Origin: Nitrosomonadales bacterium
Lineage (GTDB): Bacteria > Pseudomonadota > Gammaproteobacteria > Burkholderiales > Gallionellaceae
NCBI GenBank assembly: GCA_016716325.1
Contig: JADJWO010000001.1
Coordinates: forward strand, 1,054,001-1,118,000
Direction of reading: 5' to 3'
Length of the DNA stretch: 64,000 bases
Position 1 is the first letter of the stretch, and each line of letters begins with the position of its first letter. The position numbers and the translations under genes are program-made. The notes beneath the pieces were generated by a model. The model saw only the letters and a list, made by a program, of their open reading frames with translations, ran no database searches and was not told where the DNA came from. Shown in pieces: positions 1-7,547 of the stretch.

Positions 1-407
1 GCGACGAAGCGCGCAACTTCCTGTTCGAATCCTGGCGCAAGCGGCGCGCCAGGGAACTGTTATCGCCGCTGGAAGACCTTGCCGCGCAGCTCATCGAAAA
101 ACATCCCGAATATTTTTCCGTATTCAGCGACCCGGAACGTTATCAGGAACGCGACTACCTGCCGGAAAATGGCGAGACCAACCCGTTCCTGCATCTGATG
201 ATGCACCTCACCATCGAGGAACAGATCTCCATCGACCAGCCGGCCGGCATCCGCGCACACTTTGAGCGCCTCACCCGCAAGCTGGGGTCGGAACACGATG
301 CACAGCATCGCATGATGGAATGCCTCGGCGAGATGATCTGGCAGGCGCAACGCAACCGTACGCAGCCGGATGCCGCGATCTATTTCTCCTGCCTGGAAGA
401 GGAATGA
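1..407 (+). CDS. DUF1841 family protein (5' partial)
   Basis: The frame is open from base 3 to the TGA at 405-407, so the N-terminus lies outside the window. About 134 residues are visible, including NFLFESW near the cut, a PEYFSVF stretch and HLMMHLTIEEQ in the middle. This pattern matches the DUF1841 family of small, probably all-helical cytosolic proteins of beta- and gammaproteobacteria, which are about 140 aa, so only a few residues should be missing. Function is unknown. The stop is followed after one base by the ATG of the adenosyltransferase, so the two are probably translated from one mRNA. Confidence 0.8.
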   Translation, partial: DEARNFLFESWRKRRARELLSPLEDLAAQLIEKHPEYFSVFSDPERYQERDYLPENGETNPFLHLMMHLTIEEQISIDQPAGIRAHFERLTRKLGSEHDAQHRMMECLGEMIWQAQRNRTQPDAAIYFSCLEEE

Positions 408-408
408 C

Positions 409-975
409 ATGCGCCTGACCAGGATCACCACCCGTACCGGCGACGATGGCAGCACCGGACTTGCCGACGGCGCGCGTCTGTCCAAGGATGACGTGCGCAT
501 CGTCGCGATAGGCAATATCGACGAATTGAACAGCCAGATCGGCGTGCTGCTTGCAGAAGACCTGCCCCGTGACATCGGCACGGTACTGTTGCAGATACAG
601 AACGACCTGTTCGATCTCGGCGGCGTGCTGGCACAGCCCGGGCGAGGAACATTCCAGGAAACCAGGGTCGCCTGGCTGGACGGACAGGTCGCACATTTCA
701 ATGCCGACCTGCCGCCGTTGCGCGAATTCATCCTGCCGGGTGGCTCGCGTGCCGCCGCGCTGTGCCATGTGGCACGGTGTATCGCCCGCCGCGCGGAACG
801 CGATGTGGTCGCATTGTCCCGCCGGAATGGCGGCTCACCCGATGGCAATGCGCCGCAACACGCGCTCCCTTACCTGAATCGTTTGTCGGACTTGCTGTTC
901 GTGCTGAGCCGCTGCATCAACCGCGTGTGCGCGACACAGGAAAGGCTATGGCAACGCTCCCGCGAAGACGAATGA
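409..975 (+). CDS. PduO-type cob(I)alamin adenosyltransferase
   Basis: 188 aa. The enzyme transfers the 5'-deoxyadenosyl group of ATP to cob(I)alamin to make adenosylcobalamin in the cytoplasm. The N-terminal TRTGDDGSTGL is the ATP-binding signature of the PduO family; the later FILPGGS, CHVARCIARRAER and YLNRLSDLLFVLSR segments are the conserved helices of the trimeric five-helix bundle. The ATG at 409 was chosen because it starts exactly at the conserved MRLTRITTRTGD and sits one base after the preceding stop; an in-frame start at 370 would lie inside the upstream gene. Presence of this gene implies use or salvage of B12, but no B12 synthesis genes are in view. Confidence 0.93.
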   Translation: MRLTRITTRTGDDGSTGLADGARLSKDDVRIVAIGNIDELNSQIGVLLAEDLPRDIGTVLLQIQNDLFDLGGVLAQPGRGTFQETRVAWLDGQVAHFNADLPPLREFILPGGSRAAALCHVARCIARRAERDVVALSRRNGGSPDGNAPQHALPYLNRLSDLLFVLSRCINRVCATQERLWQRSREDE

Positions 976-985
976 AGCGCGCAAG

Positions 986-1020
986 AAAACAGCCGCACGA
1001 TTCACATCGTGCGGCCGTTT
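986..1020. terminator. bidirectional rho-independent terminator
   Basis: A 10-bp perfect stem (992-1001 with 1006-1015, loop TCAC) is flanked by an A-rich run on the left and CGTTT on the right. It lies between the converging adenosyltransferase and DUF2934 genes, so it can serve both. Confidence 0.75.
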
Positions 1021-1046
1021 CCGAATACCGGTGTTTACTGGTAAAC

Positions 1047-1427
1047 CTACTCGCCCAGCTTGGCCGCGATCTCAAGTTCGGCGGCAGCCCAATGCTCGGT
1101 CGTGCACCCCTGGAAACCGCTGCGCTCGGCGATGAAATAAGCTGCAGTTTCCACCATGCGATAGCGCTCTTCCGGTGTCGGCTTCGCGACCTTCTTGGCG
1201 GCAGCCGGCTTCGCCTTGGCGGCGGCTGTTGCAGCCGGCGCTTTCTTTACGGCAGGTGCCGCAGCCTTCTTCGGCTCGGTTTTGGCCGTCGTTTTTGCGA
1301 CCACTTTCTTCTCGGCCGTTACTACCGCCGTTTTTTTGGTCTTATCGACAACCGCTTTGGCAGTGGCCGTTTTTTTGGCGGCTACTGTCGTTTTTTTAAC
1401 GGTCGTTTTTGTTTTTTGCTCTACCAT
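1047..1427 (-). CDS. Lys/Ala-rich protein with C-terminal DUF2934 domain
   Basis: 126 aa. Residues 1-80 are an almost pure Lys/Ala/Thr/Val/Pro tail with many KK pairs, resembling bacterial histone-H1-like or AlgP-type nucleoid proteins; residues 80-126 (PTPEERYRMVE, then EHWAAAELEIA) look like the short DUF2934 domain, a helical module of unknown function. A role in DNA or polyanion binding is inferred from composition only. The basic tail is encoded by many homopolymer A runs on the coding strand. The ATG is preceded by GAGG at good distance. It is convergent with the adenosyltransferase and monocistronic. A second, unrelated Lys/Ala repeat protein lies at 23.9 kb. Confidence 0.75.
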   Translation of the reverse strand: MVEQKTKTTVKKTTVAAKKTATAKAVVDKTKKTAVVTAEKKVVAKTTAKTEPKKAAAPAVKKAPAATAAAKAKPAAAKKVAKPTPEERYRMVETAAYFIAERSGFQGCTTEHWAAAELEIAAKLGE

Positions 1428-1572
1428 GATGCAGCCTCTTCCTTGTCAAATTAAATTCCAGAAACCGGAATGCGCAGGATGGTACTAGACTACCCCTTAA
1501 TAGTCAACAAGTTATCTATAATATACCAAATTTGCCTTACACTCCCGAAACCTTAAACAACAAAATCAAGCC

Positions 1573-2649
1573 ATGAAATATCTCAAATCGGAATACCCCA
1601 TCGCCATCGCGTTCATCGTTCTGGGACTTGGCTTCGCGCTTGAACATGCCGCTGTCGAACACGGTGGCGGCGCGCTGTGGGGACTACTGACCATCATCCT
1701 TGCGGCGATCATCGGCGTTGCGTTCCGCATCGCGCATCATGCGGAGGTGCTGGCGATCCGACTGGGAGAGCCGTATGGCACGTTGATCCTGACGCTGGCG
1801 GCAGTATCGGTGGAGGTGGTGATCCTGGTGGTACTGATGACGGGAGAACCCAATGCCACACTGGCACGTGACACGGTGTTCGCCGCAGTGATGTTCGACA
1901 TCAACGGCATCCTCGGTCTCGCGGCGATCGTTGGCGGGCTCAAGCACGGCCAGAACAAGTACAACATCTCGTCGGCCAACTCCTTCGTCGCCATGCTGCT
2001 GGTGGCCATCGGCATCGGCATGTTCATCCCGGATTTCGTGCCGGACGCACAATGGCAGGTCTACTCGGTGTTCTCGGTTCTGATCATGGCAGTGATGTAT
2101 GCCGCCTTCCTGCGCCTGCAAACGGTTGAGCACCGCACCTTCTTCGAATACTCGTCGGTGACCGAGGAGGAGGCGCACGATACGGCGCACAGCCCGAACG
2201 GGATGCATGTCGGCATCATGGTCGGCGCCATCGTGCTGGTCGGTCTGCTGTCCGAAGTGTTGTCGGTGTTGCTTGATGCGGGGCTGGCGGGCAGCAGTCT
2301 GCCCAAGGCGATCCCTGCGGTGCTGGTGGCGCTGATCTCGGCCAGCCCGGAGATCCTCACCGCACTGCGCGCCGCGCAACACGACCGCATGCAGACCACC
2401 GTCAACATCGCGCTGGGCGCCTCGCTCGCCACCGTGCTGTTGACACTGCCGGTGATCGAAACCATCGCACTGTTCAGCGGCGAGCGCATCGTGATGGCGC
2501 TGACACCGGTGCAGGGTGGCATGTTATTGCTCACTTTCCTGACCGTGATGAACAACCTGCACGACGGCGAGACCAATGCCATCGAGGGCATCAGTCACTT
2601 TGTACTGTTCGCCGCCTTCATCGCACTGGTGGCAATGGGGCTGATTTAG
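1573..2649 (+). CDS. chaA: ChaA-type Ca2+(Na+)/H+ antiporter
   Basis: 358 aa, strongly hydrophobic, about 10-11 predicted membrane spans. It belongs to the Ca2+/cation antiporter superfamily and should expel Ca2+ or Na+ in exchange for protons at the inner membrane. The first alpha repeat reads GEPYGTLILTLAAVSVEV, with acidic Glu residues in the span, and the second repeat contains ISASPEILTALRAA; these paired acidic motifs are the ion-binding core of the CAX/ChaA branch. A hydrophilic loop (about residues 185-210) separates the two halves. Length is normal for ChaA. It is preceded by an AT-rich 145-bp leader and appears monocistronic; the next gene converges on it. Confidence 0.88.
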   Translation: MKYLKSEYPIAIAFIVLGLGFALEHAAVEHGGGALWGLLTIILAAIIGVAFRIAHHAEVLAIRLGEPYGTLILTLAAVSVEVVILVVLMTGEPNATLARDTVFAAVMFDINGILGLAAIVGGLKHGQNKYNISSANSFVAMLLVAIGIGMFIPDFVPDAQWQVYSVFSVLIMAVMYAAFLRLQTVEHRTFFEYSSVTEEEAHDTAHSPNGMHVGIMVGAIVLVGLLSEVLSVLLDAGLAGSSLPKAIPAVLVALISASPEILTALRAAQHDRMQTTVNIALGASLATVLLTLPVIETIALFSGERIVMALTPVQGGMLLLTFLTVMNNLHDGETNAIEGISHFVLFAAFIALVAMGLI

Positions 2650-2682
2650 CGGCTATTGAACAAGCCATTCCAAAAATATTAT

Positions 2683-2791
2683 TTATCCACGAAAAACACG
2701 AAAGTCACGAATCAACCCACCCGTACGGTGACACTGAAGTCATCAATTACATCTGAATCCGTTCGTGGACTTGGCGTGTTTCGTGGACAAC
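2683..2791. repeat. imperfect intergenic inverted repeat (CCACGAAAAACACGAA family)
   Basis: The left arm at 2683-2713 (TTATCCACGAAAAACACGAA...) and the right arm at about 2759-2791 (TTCGTGGACTTGGCGTGTTTCGTGGACAA) are near reverse complements separated by about 45 bases. The element fills the gap between two convergent genes. Similar CCACGAAAAACACGAA motifs are familiar as dispersed intergenic repeats in proteobacteria; that comparison is from memory. Confidence 0.65.
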
Positions 2792-2805
2792 GGATTTTCC
2801 AGGAA

Positions 2806-3918
2806 TTATTCCTGGCGCTGGCGCAATTCAACACGCTTGAGGTACGCCTCGCGCGCGATCTGCACATCCTCGAGGAAATACGGCAACTCCCTCAGCAGCA
2901 TGGCTTGCGGCCCGTCCACCAGCGCCTTGGGCGGCGCGGGATGGAAATCCACCAGCACCATGTTGGCGCCGGCCAGCACCCCCTGTGCGGTGACATGCAT
3001 CATGTCGAGGATGCCGTCCGGCGATGCGGCGCGGGAACCGACCGAATGCGACGGATCGACGCATACCGGCATGCGCGTCAGCCGTTTCACCACCGGCACC
3101 TGCGCGAAATCGACAAAGTTGCGGTGCGGATCGCCCATGTTGGTCTTCATCCCGCGCAGGCAGAACACCACGTTGCGGTTGCCTTCCGAAGCCAGGTATT
3201 CCGCCGCATTCAGCGACTCGTCCAGCGTGATGCCGAAGCCGCGCTTGAGCAGGACGGGCATTTCCCTCTGCCGTCCGACGATCTTCAACAATTCGAAATT
3301 CTGCGTGTTGCGCGTACCAATCTGCAGCATCACGCCGGTCGGATTGCCGGTCAGATGCAGCGTTTCCCTGATCTCGTCGAGCTGCGATTCGTGGGTGATC
3401 TCCATCGCCATCACCCTGATGCCGTATTTTCCCGCGAGCTCGAATACATAAGGCAGGCAGTTCCTGCCATGCCCCTGGAAAGCGTACGGGCTGGTGCGCG
3501 GCTTATAGGCGCCCATGCGCGTACAGACCTGCCCGTTGTCGCGCACCGCCTTGAGCATGATCTCGACATGCTCGCGGCTGTCCACCGCGCACAGCCCGGC
3601 GAACACGTTCAGCGTATCCTGCCCGAAGCGAACGCCGTTGTAATCGAAATGCGTCGGGCGATGCTCGTCCTTGTGCCGCCCCAAGATGCGGTACTCCTCG
3701 GATACCCTCACGACGCGCTCGACACACGGCAGGTTCTGCATATCCTCTATATCCAGCGCTTTGGTATTGCCGACCAGATATATCTCGGTCAGGTTCTGTT
3801 CGGCGCCGTGTTCGACATGCACACGGACGGTGATGCCCTGTAGCGTCGCCAGATGTGTCAGCAACTGCCGGTATTCCGGCGACTGCTCGTTGGTATTGGA
3901 ACTGAGTATCAGAATCAT
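2806..3918 (-). CDS. 3-deoxy-7-phosphoheptulonate synthase, type I-beta
   Basis: 370 aa. It condenses PEP with erythrose 4-phosphate to give DAHP, the first step of the shikimate pathway (aroE lies at 20.6 kb). Residues 1-80 (starting MILILSSNT) look like the ferredoxin-like regulatory domain of the AroA-beta/KDOPS-like class; the barrel follows with the diagnostic KPRTSPYAFQG, then VLLKRG and CVDPSHSVG. This differs from the E. coli AroF/G/H (I-alpha) enzymes. The N-terminal domain suggests allosteric control by an aromatic amino acid, which is family knowledge. The gene starts 15 bp after slmA and is the last of the argB-nucleotidase-slmA run. Confidence 0.9.
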   Translation of the reverse strand: MILILSSNTNEQSPEYRQLLTHLATLQGITVRVHVEHGAEQNLTEIYLVGNTKALDIEDMQNLPCVERVVRVSEEYRILGRHKDEHRPTHFDYNGVRFGQDTLNVFAGLCAVDSREHVEIMLKAVRDNGQVCTRMGAYKPRTSPYAFQGHGRNCLPYVFELAGKYGIRVMAMEITHESQLDEIRETLHLTGNPTGVMLQIGTRNTQNFELLKIVGRQREMPVLLKRGFGITLDESLNAAEYLASEGNRNVVFCLRGMKTNMGDPHRNFVDFAQVPVVKRLTRMPVCVDPSHSVGSRAASPDGILDMMHVTAQGVLAGANMVLVDFHPAPPKALVDGPQAMLLRELPYFLEDVQIAREAYLKRVELRQRQE

Positions 3919-3933
3919 GTTTATTCTCCGGAA

Positions 3934-4512
3934 TTATCTGCCCAGCAGGATTGCCGCCTGAGCGGGCCATTGCGCCAGCGGATCGCGCGCGAAGCCGCTC
4001 TTGGCAAACAACTGCCAGCGGCCAATCACGTAGCACAGCAGCAGATTGGCGTGCGCGCCCACATCAACGGCTTCGCCAAGCTCCCCCTGGGTCGCGGCAA
4101 TGCGCAACGACTGCTTGAGCGTCGCTTCGATGCGGTCGAGCAATTGGTTGATGCGTTGCTGCAACCGTTCGTCCTCATTCACCAGCGCATCGCCAATCAG
4201 CACGCGCGCCATGCCGCGATTCTTTTGCGCGAAGCCGAGCAGCATCGTTGCGATGGCCTCGACCTGCTTCACGCCGCTCTTTTCCTCTTGGGTGATCTTG
4301 TTGATCAGGCCAAACACGGTCTGCTCGATGAATTCGATCAATCCCTCGAACATCTGCGCCTTGCTGGCAAAATGCCGGTACAGGGCCGCCTCGGAAAGTT
4401 CCAGTTTCGCCGCCAGTGCGGCGGTGGTGATCTTCTCCCCCTTGGGTTGCTCCAGCATATGCGCCACGGTTTGCAGTATCTGCAGTTTTCTTTCGCCCGG
4501 CTTGACGGCCAT
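3934..4512 (-). CDS. slmA: TetR-family nucleoid occlusion factor SlmA
   Basis: 192 aa. SlmA binds specific chromosomal sites and blocks FtsZ ring assembly over the nucleoid. The N-terminal helix-turn-helix (ITTAALAAKLELSEAALYRHF) and the following SKAQMFEGLIEFIE are very close to E. coli SlmA, as is the later QQRINQLLDRIEA helix. The ATG at 4512 (MAVKPGER) is preferred over an upstream TTG at 4527 because AAGGGA lies at ideal spacing before it and the TTG overlaps the previous stop. The gene follows argB and a pyrimidine nucleotidase, an order common in betaproteobacteria. Confidence 0.9.
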   Translation of the reverse strand: MAVKPGERKLQILQTVAHMLEQPKGEKITTAALAAKLELSEAALYRHFASKAQMFEGLIEFIEQTVFGLINKITQEEKSGVKQVEAIATMLLGFAQKNRGMARVLIGDALVNEDERLQQRINQLLDRIEATLKQSLRIAATQGELGEAVDVGAHANLLLCYVIGRWQLFAKSGFARDPLAQWPAQAAILLGR

Positions 4513-4523
4513 TTTTCGTCCCT

Positions 4524-5165
4524 TCAATTCAAACGATGCAGCACGCCCGGCAGCTGCATCACATCACGAATCCTGATATCCACGCACGGCGCGTTCCTGT
4601 TGCCCGCGTTCACCCACACCGTGCGCATCCCCAATCTCTTCGCAGCCCGCAGGTTGTCCAGACTGTCCTCAATCATCACGCATTGTGCCGCCCTGACCCC
4701 GTGTTTTTTCATCAGACGCATAAAACCGAAAACATCCGGTTTGGGACGGAAGCGCGTATGCTCGACCGCCATCACATCATCGAACAGGTCGTTCACGCGC
4801 AATAATTTCAGCACTGCCCGCGCATAATGCAGCGGCGCGTTCGAGAAAACCACCTTTCTACCCGGCAAGACCTTCAATACATGGCGCAAGCGCGGTTCGC
4901 GCAACACCATCCGATCCAGTTCGGGAAACTGATGGGTGTGCCACAGGAAATGCTCCGGCCGTGTGCCGTGATGACGCATCAATCCGCTGAGCGTCGCGCC
5001 ATAGCGCCGCCAGTAATACACCCGCAGATCGTTCGCCGCCTGCTCATCCAGTTGCAGATACTGCTGCAGATAAGCGGTCATGCTGCGGTTGATGTGCGGA
5101 AAGATGTGCGGCGTAGCGTTATGCAGCGTATTGTCGAGATCGAAAACCCAGACGCGCCCGCTCAT
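4524..5165 (-). CDS. HAD-family pyrimidine 5'-nucleotidase
   Basis: 213 aa. HAD subfamily IA hydrolase of the SDT1/pyrimidine nucleotidase type, expected to dephosphorylate nucleoside monophosphates in the cytoplasm. Motif I is DLDNTLHNA near residue 9, motif II is VVFSNA, the motif III lysine falls in RFRPKPDVF, and motif IV is MIEDSLDNL. The cap carries YYWRRYGATLSGL, typical of this subfamily. Its start codon overlaps the argB stop by one base and its stop is 11 bp before the slmA ATG, so it belongs to the argB operon. The exact substrate cannot be read from sequence. Confidence 0.87.
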   Translation of the reverse strand: MSGRVWVFDLDNTLHNATPHIFPHINRSMTAYLQQYLQLDEQAANDLRVYYWRRYGATLSGLMRHHGTRPEHFLWHTHQFPELDRMVLREPRLRHVLKVLPGRKVVFSNAPLHYARAVLKLLRVNDLFDDVMAVEHTRFRPKPDVFGFMRLMKKHGVRAAQCVMIEDSLDNLRAAKRLGMRTVWVNAGNRNAPCVDIRIRDVMQLPGVLHRLN

Positions 5166-6049
5166 TATTTGCTTTTGATCAGCGTACCCACACCTTCGTC
5201 CGTCAGGATCTCCAGCAGCAAGGCATGCTGCACCCGGCCGTCGATGATATGCACCGATCGCACCCCGCCGCGCGCCGCATCCAGCGCGGACCCGATCTTG
5301 GGCAGCATCCCGCCGGACAGCGTCCCCTCCTTCACCATATCGTCGAACTGTTTCGGCGTCATGCCGGTAAGCAGGTTGCCATCCTTGTCCAGCACGCCCG
5401 GCGTGTTGGTCAGCAGCACCAGTTTCTCGGCGCCCAGCACCTCGGCCAGCTTTCCCGCGACCAAGTCGGCATTGATGTTCAGCGTATCGCCGTCCGGCGC
5501 CACGCCGATCGGCGCGATCACCGGGATGAAGTCGCCCGAATCAAGGAAGGAGATGATGGAAGGATCGATCTTGGTGATCTCGCCGACCTGGCCGATGTCC
5601 AGCATCTTGCCCGGTTCGGCATGGCTTTCCAGCATCATCTTGTTGGCGCGGATGAAAGAACCATCCTGACCGGTCAGACCGACAGCCTTGCCGCCGTGCT
5701 TGTTGATCAAGTTGACGATGTCCTTGTTGACCTTGCCCAGCACCATCTCGACCACGTCCATGGTCTCCTCGTCGGTGACGCGCATCCCCTGGACGAACTC
5801 GCCCTGTTTGCCCACGCGGTTAAGCAGGTCATTGATCTGCGGTCCGCCACCATGCACCACGACCGGGTTCATGCCGACCAGCTTGAGCAATACCACATCG
5901 CTGGCAAAACTTTCCTGCAGGGCCGGATCGGTCATCGCGTTGCCGCCGTATTTGATGACGATGGTCTTGTCGAAGAAACGCTGGATATAGGGCATCGCCT
6001 CCGACAGCGTGCGGGCTTTTTTGTCTGCGGCAGAAGGCGAAAGCGACAT
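5165..6049 (-). CDS. argB: acetylglutamate kinase
   Basis: 294 aa. It phosphorylates N-acetyl-L-glutamate in arginine synthesis. Amino-acid-kinase fold signatures are KYGGNAM near residue 34, VVHGGGPQIN, and the late NTPGVLDKDG and GGMLPKI. An N-terminal helix (LSEAMPYIQRFFDK) precedes the core; in this family that helix marks hexameric, arginine-inhibited enzymes, so feedback inhibition is likely. The ATG at 6049 is preceded by GGGAG at good distance; an open frame runs upstream to 6355 but its residues are not ArgB-like. First gene of the argB-nucleotidase-slmA-DAHP synthase run. Confidence 0.96.
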   Translation of the reverse strand: MSLSPSAADKKARTLSEAMPYIQRFFDKTIVIKYGGNAMTDPALQESFASDVVLLKLVGMNPVVVHGGGPQINDLLNRVGKQGEFVQGMRVTDEETMDVVEMVLGKVNKDIVNLINKHGGKAVGLTGQDGSFIRANKMMLESHAEPGKMLDIGQVGEITKIDPSIISFLDSGDFIPVIAPIGVAPDGDTLNINADLVAGKLAEVLGAEKLVLLTNTPGVLDKDGNLLTGMTPKQFDDMVKEGTLSGGMLPKIGSALDAARGGVRSVHIIDGRVQHALLLEILTDEGVGTLIKSK

Positions 6050-6154
6050 GATCGAACTCCCGGGAATTGATATGGCCAGGCATTTTGCCGTCCGGCAGAA
6101 CGCCCGTGAAAATTTGCCGCGAATTCTACACCAGAAGAAATTCCCGATGGCCGA

Positions 6155-6184
6155 AATAAAATCAGGCGGCATATGCCGCCTGAT
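6155..6184 (-). terminator. rho-independent terminator after hsp20
   Basis: A perfect palindrome at 6161-6184 (ATCAGGCGGC / GCCGCCTGAT) is followed on the minus strand by TTTATTT. It lies about 20 bp downstream of the hsp20 stop. Confidence 0.8.
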
Positions 6185-6203
6185 CCGGGAACGAAGTCGG
6201 GAC

Positions 6204-6626
6204 TTACTCGACTGAAAGGCGTTTCGCTTTAGCTGCCACCTGTTTGGGCAACCGCAACTCCAGCACGCCGTCGTTATATTTTGCCTGCGATGCCGCCTCG
6301 TCGATCTCCTGGCCGAGTGCGAATGCGCGCGCCACCTTGCCGTAATAACGTTCACTGCGCAGCACCGTTTCGCCCTCCTTCACCTCTTTCTCGTTCTTCA
6401 CCTCCGCACTGATCGAGACCTGGTTCCCGTCTATCGTGACATGGATGTCCTCCTTCTTGACGCCGGGAATCTCCGCATGCACGACGTAAACCTTGTCGTC
6501 TTCCTTGACGTCCATCTTGAACTGCATCTCGGTCTGCCCCTCGAATCGCACCGGACGCATGAAGAACCCCCGGAACAAATCGTCAAACGTGTCGCTTGCC
6601 GGGTCGTAGCGAGTAATGTTGGCCAT
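6204..6626 (-). CDS. Hsp20 family small heat shock protein
   Basis: 140 aa. ATP-independent holdase chaperone that forms cytosolic oligomers with unfolding proteins. The alpha-crystallin domain spans about residues 38-132, with AEIPGVKKEDIHVTIDGN, RSERYYGKVARAFALG and the terminal strand NDGVLELRLPK that defines the family. A strong Shine-Dalgarno GAGGAGGG precedes the ATG. The gene is monocistronic, with a sigma-32-like promoter about 50 bp upstream and a perfect hairpin terminator after the stop, so heat-shock control is a sequence-backed expectation. Confidence 0.93.
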   Translation of the reverse strand: MANITRYDPASDTFDDLFRGFFMRPVRFEGQTEMQFKMDVKEDDKVYVVHAEIPGVKKEDIHVTIDGNQVSISAEVKNEKEVKEGETVLRSERYYGKVARAFALGQEIDEAASQAKYNDGVLELRLPKQVAAKAKRLSVE

Positions 6627-6677
6627 ATGCCCTCCTCAAAAGGTCAACAATCAATCCGGGATCGCCCCGTGCAGGAG

Positions 6678-6706
6678 ATATATGGGTGGCCTGCCGCGAT
6701 CTCAAG
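6678..6706 (-). promoter_or_regulatory. sigma-32 (heat-shock) type promoter for hsp20
   Basis: Read on the minus strand, CTTGAG (6706-6701) is separated by 14 bases from CCCATATAT (6686-6678). This fits the RpoH consensus CTTGAAA-N11-16-CCCCATNT closely and sits about 50 bp before the hsp20 start. Confidence 0.75.
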
Positions 6707-6721
6707 TGATCGAAAAGACAA

Positions 6722-6750
6722 AAAACGGGCGGCTTGCCGCCGCCCGTTTT
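6722..6750 (-). terminator. rho-independent terminator after the PCu(A)C gene
   Basis: GC-rich hairpin ACGGGCGGC / GCCGCCCGT flanked by AAAA and TTTT, about 20 bp past the chaperone gene stop. The flanks would allow function in both directions. Confidence 0.8.
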
Positions 6751-6769
6751 ATGACGAGATCATGAATTA

Positions 6770-7258
6770 CTAGTGCTGGTGGTGATGCATGTGCCCAGTT
6801 TCCTGCGGCGGCGCTCTGGTCTCGGTCAGCGGCCTCACCCCGGCCTGGACTTCGAGTTCGACCGGCTCACTCTTTCCGACCCGGATGCGCAAGGTCAGCG
6901 GCACGCTATCGCCCGCCTTGAGCGGGGCCTTCAGCCCGATCAGCATCAGGTGATAGCCGCTCTCGCCCAAGCCGACCCGCCGGCCGGCAGGCAATTCCAC
7001 GGATTTCACCTCGCGCATCTTCATCATGCCGTTTTCGTGCGACATGCTGTGTATCTCGACGATTTTTGCAACCGAGCTGGATGCCCCGACCAGGCTCGCC
7101 GACTGTTTGCTGGTGATGCGCATGTCCGCCATCGCCGCATCCTGCCCGGGCACGGTGGCACGCACCCATGCGTCCTCGACGCTGATATCGCCCGCACAGG
7201 CACCGGAGCTCAACAACATTGCGGCCAGCAGGCCGCATGACTTGATCAGGTTTTTCAT
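6770..7258 (-). CDS. periplasmic PCu(A)C copper chaperone
   Basis: 162 aa with a cleavable signal peptide ending around ACA at residue 22. PCu(A)C proteins bind Cu(I) in the periplasm and hand it to the CuA or CuB centre of haem-copper oxidases, together with Sco. The copper motif is present: IHSMSHENGMMKM followed about 20 residues later by GYHLMLIGL. The tail ends in a His/Met cluster (HMHHHQH), a common extra copper site. It is transcribed divergently from the regBA redox regulators, which elsewhere control terminal oxidases, so a shared respiratory role is plausible. No sco gene is adjacent. Confidence 0.92.
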   Translation of the reverse strand: MKNLIKSCGLLAAMLLSSGACAGDISVEDAWVRATVPGQDAAMADMRITSKQSASLVGASSSVAKIVEIHSMSHENGMMKMREVKSVELPAGRRVGLGESGYHLMLIGLKAPLKAGDSVPLTLRIRVGKSEPVELEVQAGVRPLTETRAPPQETGHMHHHQH

Positions 7259-7296
7259 GGTGATTACCCGTTATGAAATTGAAATGGATTCGGAGC

Positions 7297-7307
7297 GGCG
7301 CATTATA
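7297..7307 (-). promoter_or_regulatory. -10 element with GC discriminator for the PCu(A)C gene
   Basis: Minus strand reads TATAAT directly followed by GCGCC, about 40 bp before the start codon. No good -35 hexamer at 16-18 bp is visible. Confidence 0.55.
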
Positions 7308-7535
7308 CGCGGCGATCCTGTCACAGGATGCCCGCAAAAACCCAAAAGCCGGCATCGTACGCTCGGCTTATCGCTGTGTCGCAGTCGGGAGGAGGTAACT
7401 GGACGCCAGGATCAGCCATAACCGGTGCGGACGCTGTGAGCCCGATGCACGACTTTTGGCAGTACGGATTATTCGCCGAATGCGGCGCCATTGGAATGCG
7501 TCATTTTGTCGCACCACCGTGCGCTTCTATCCGCA

Positions 7536-7547
7536 TACAATTGCGCC
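7536..7547 (+). promoter_or_regulatory. -10 element abutting the regB start (leaderless candidate)
   Basis: TACAAT at 7536-7541 is followed by TGCGCC and then the ATG at 7548. Transcription would start at or next to the ATG, and there is no Shine-Dalgarno before it. Confidence 0.5.

Noticed and set aside
1300..1430. Homopolymer T runs in the DUF2934 gene as phase-variation switches
   Set aside because: Runs are no longer than seven or eight bases and are explained by Lys codons; no sign of frame slippage or a second usable frame.
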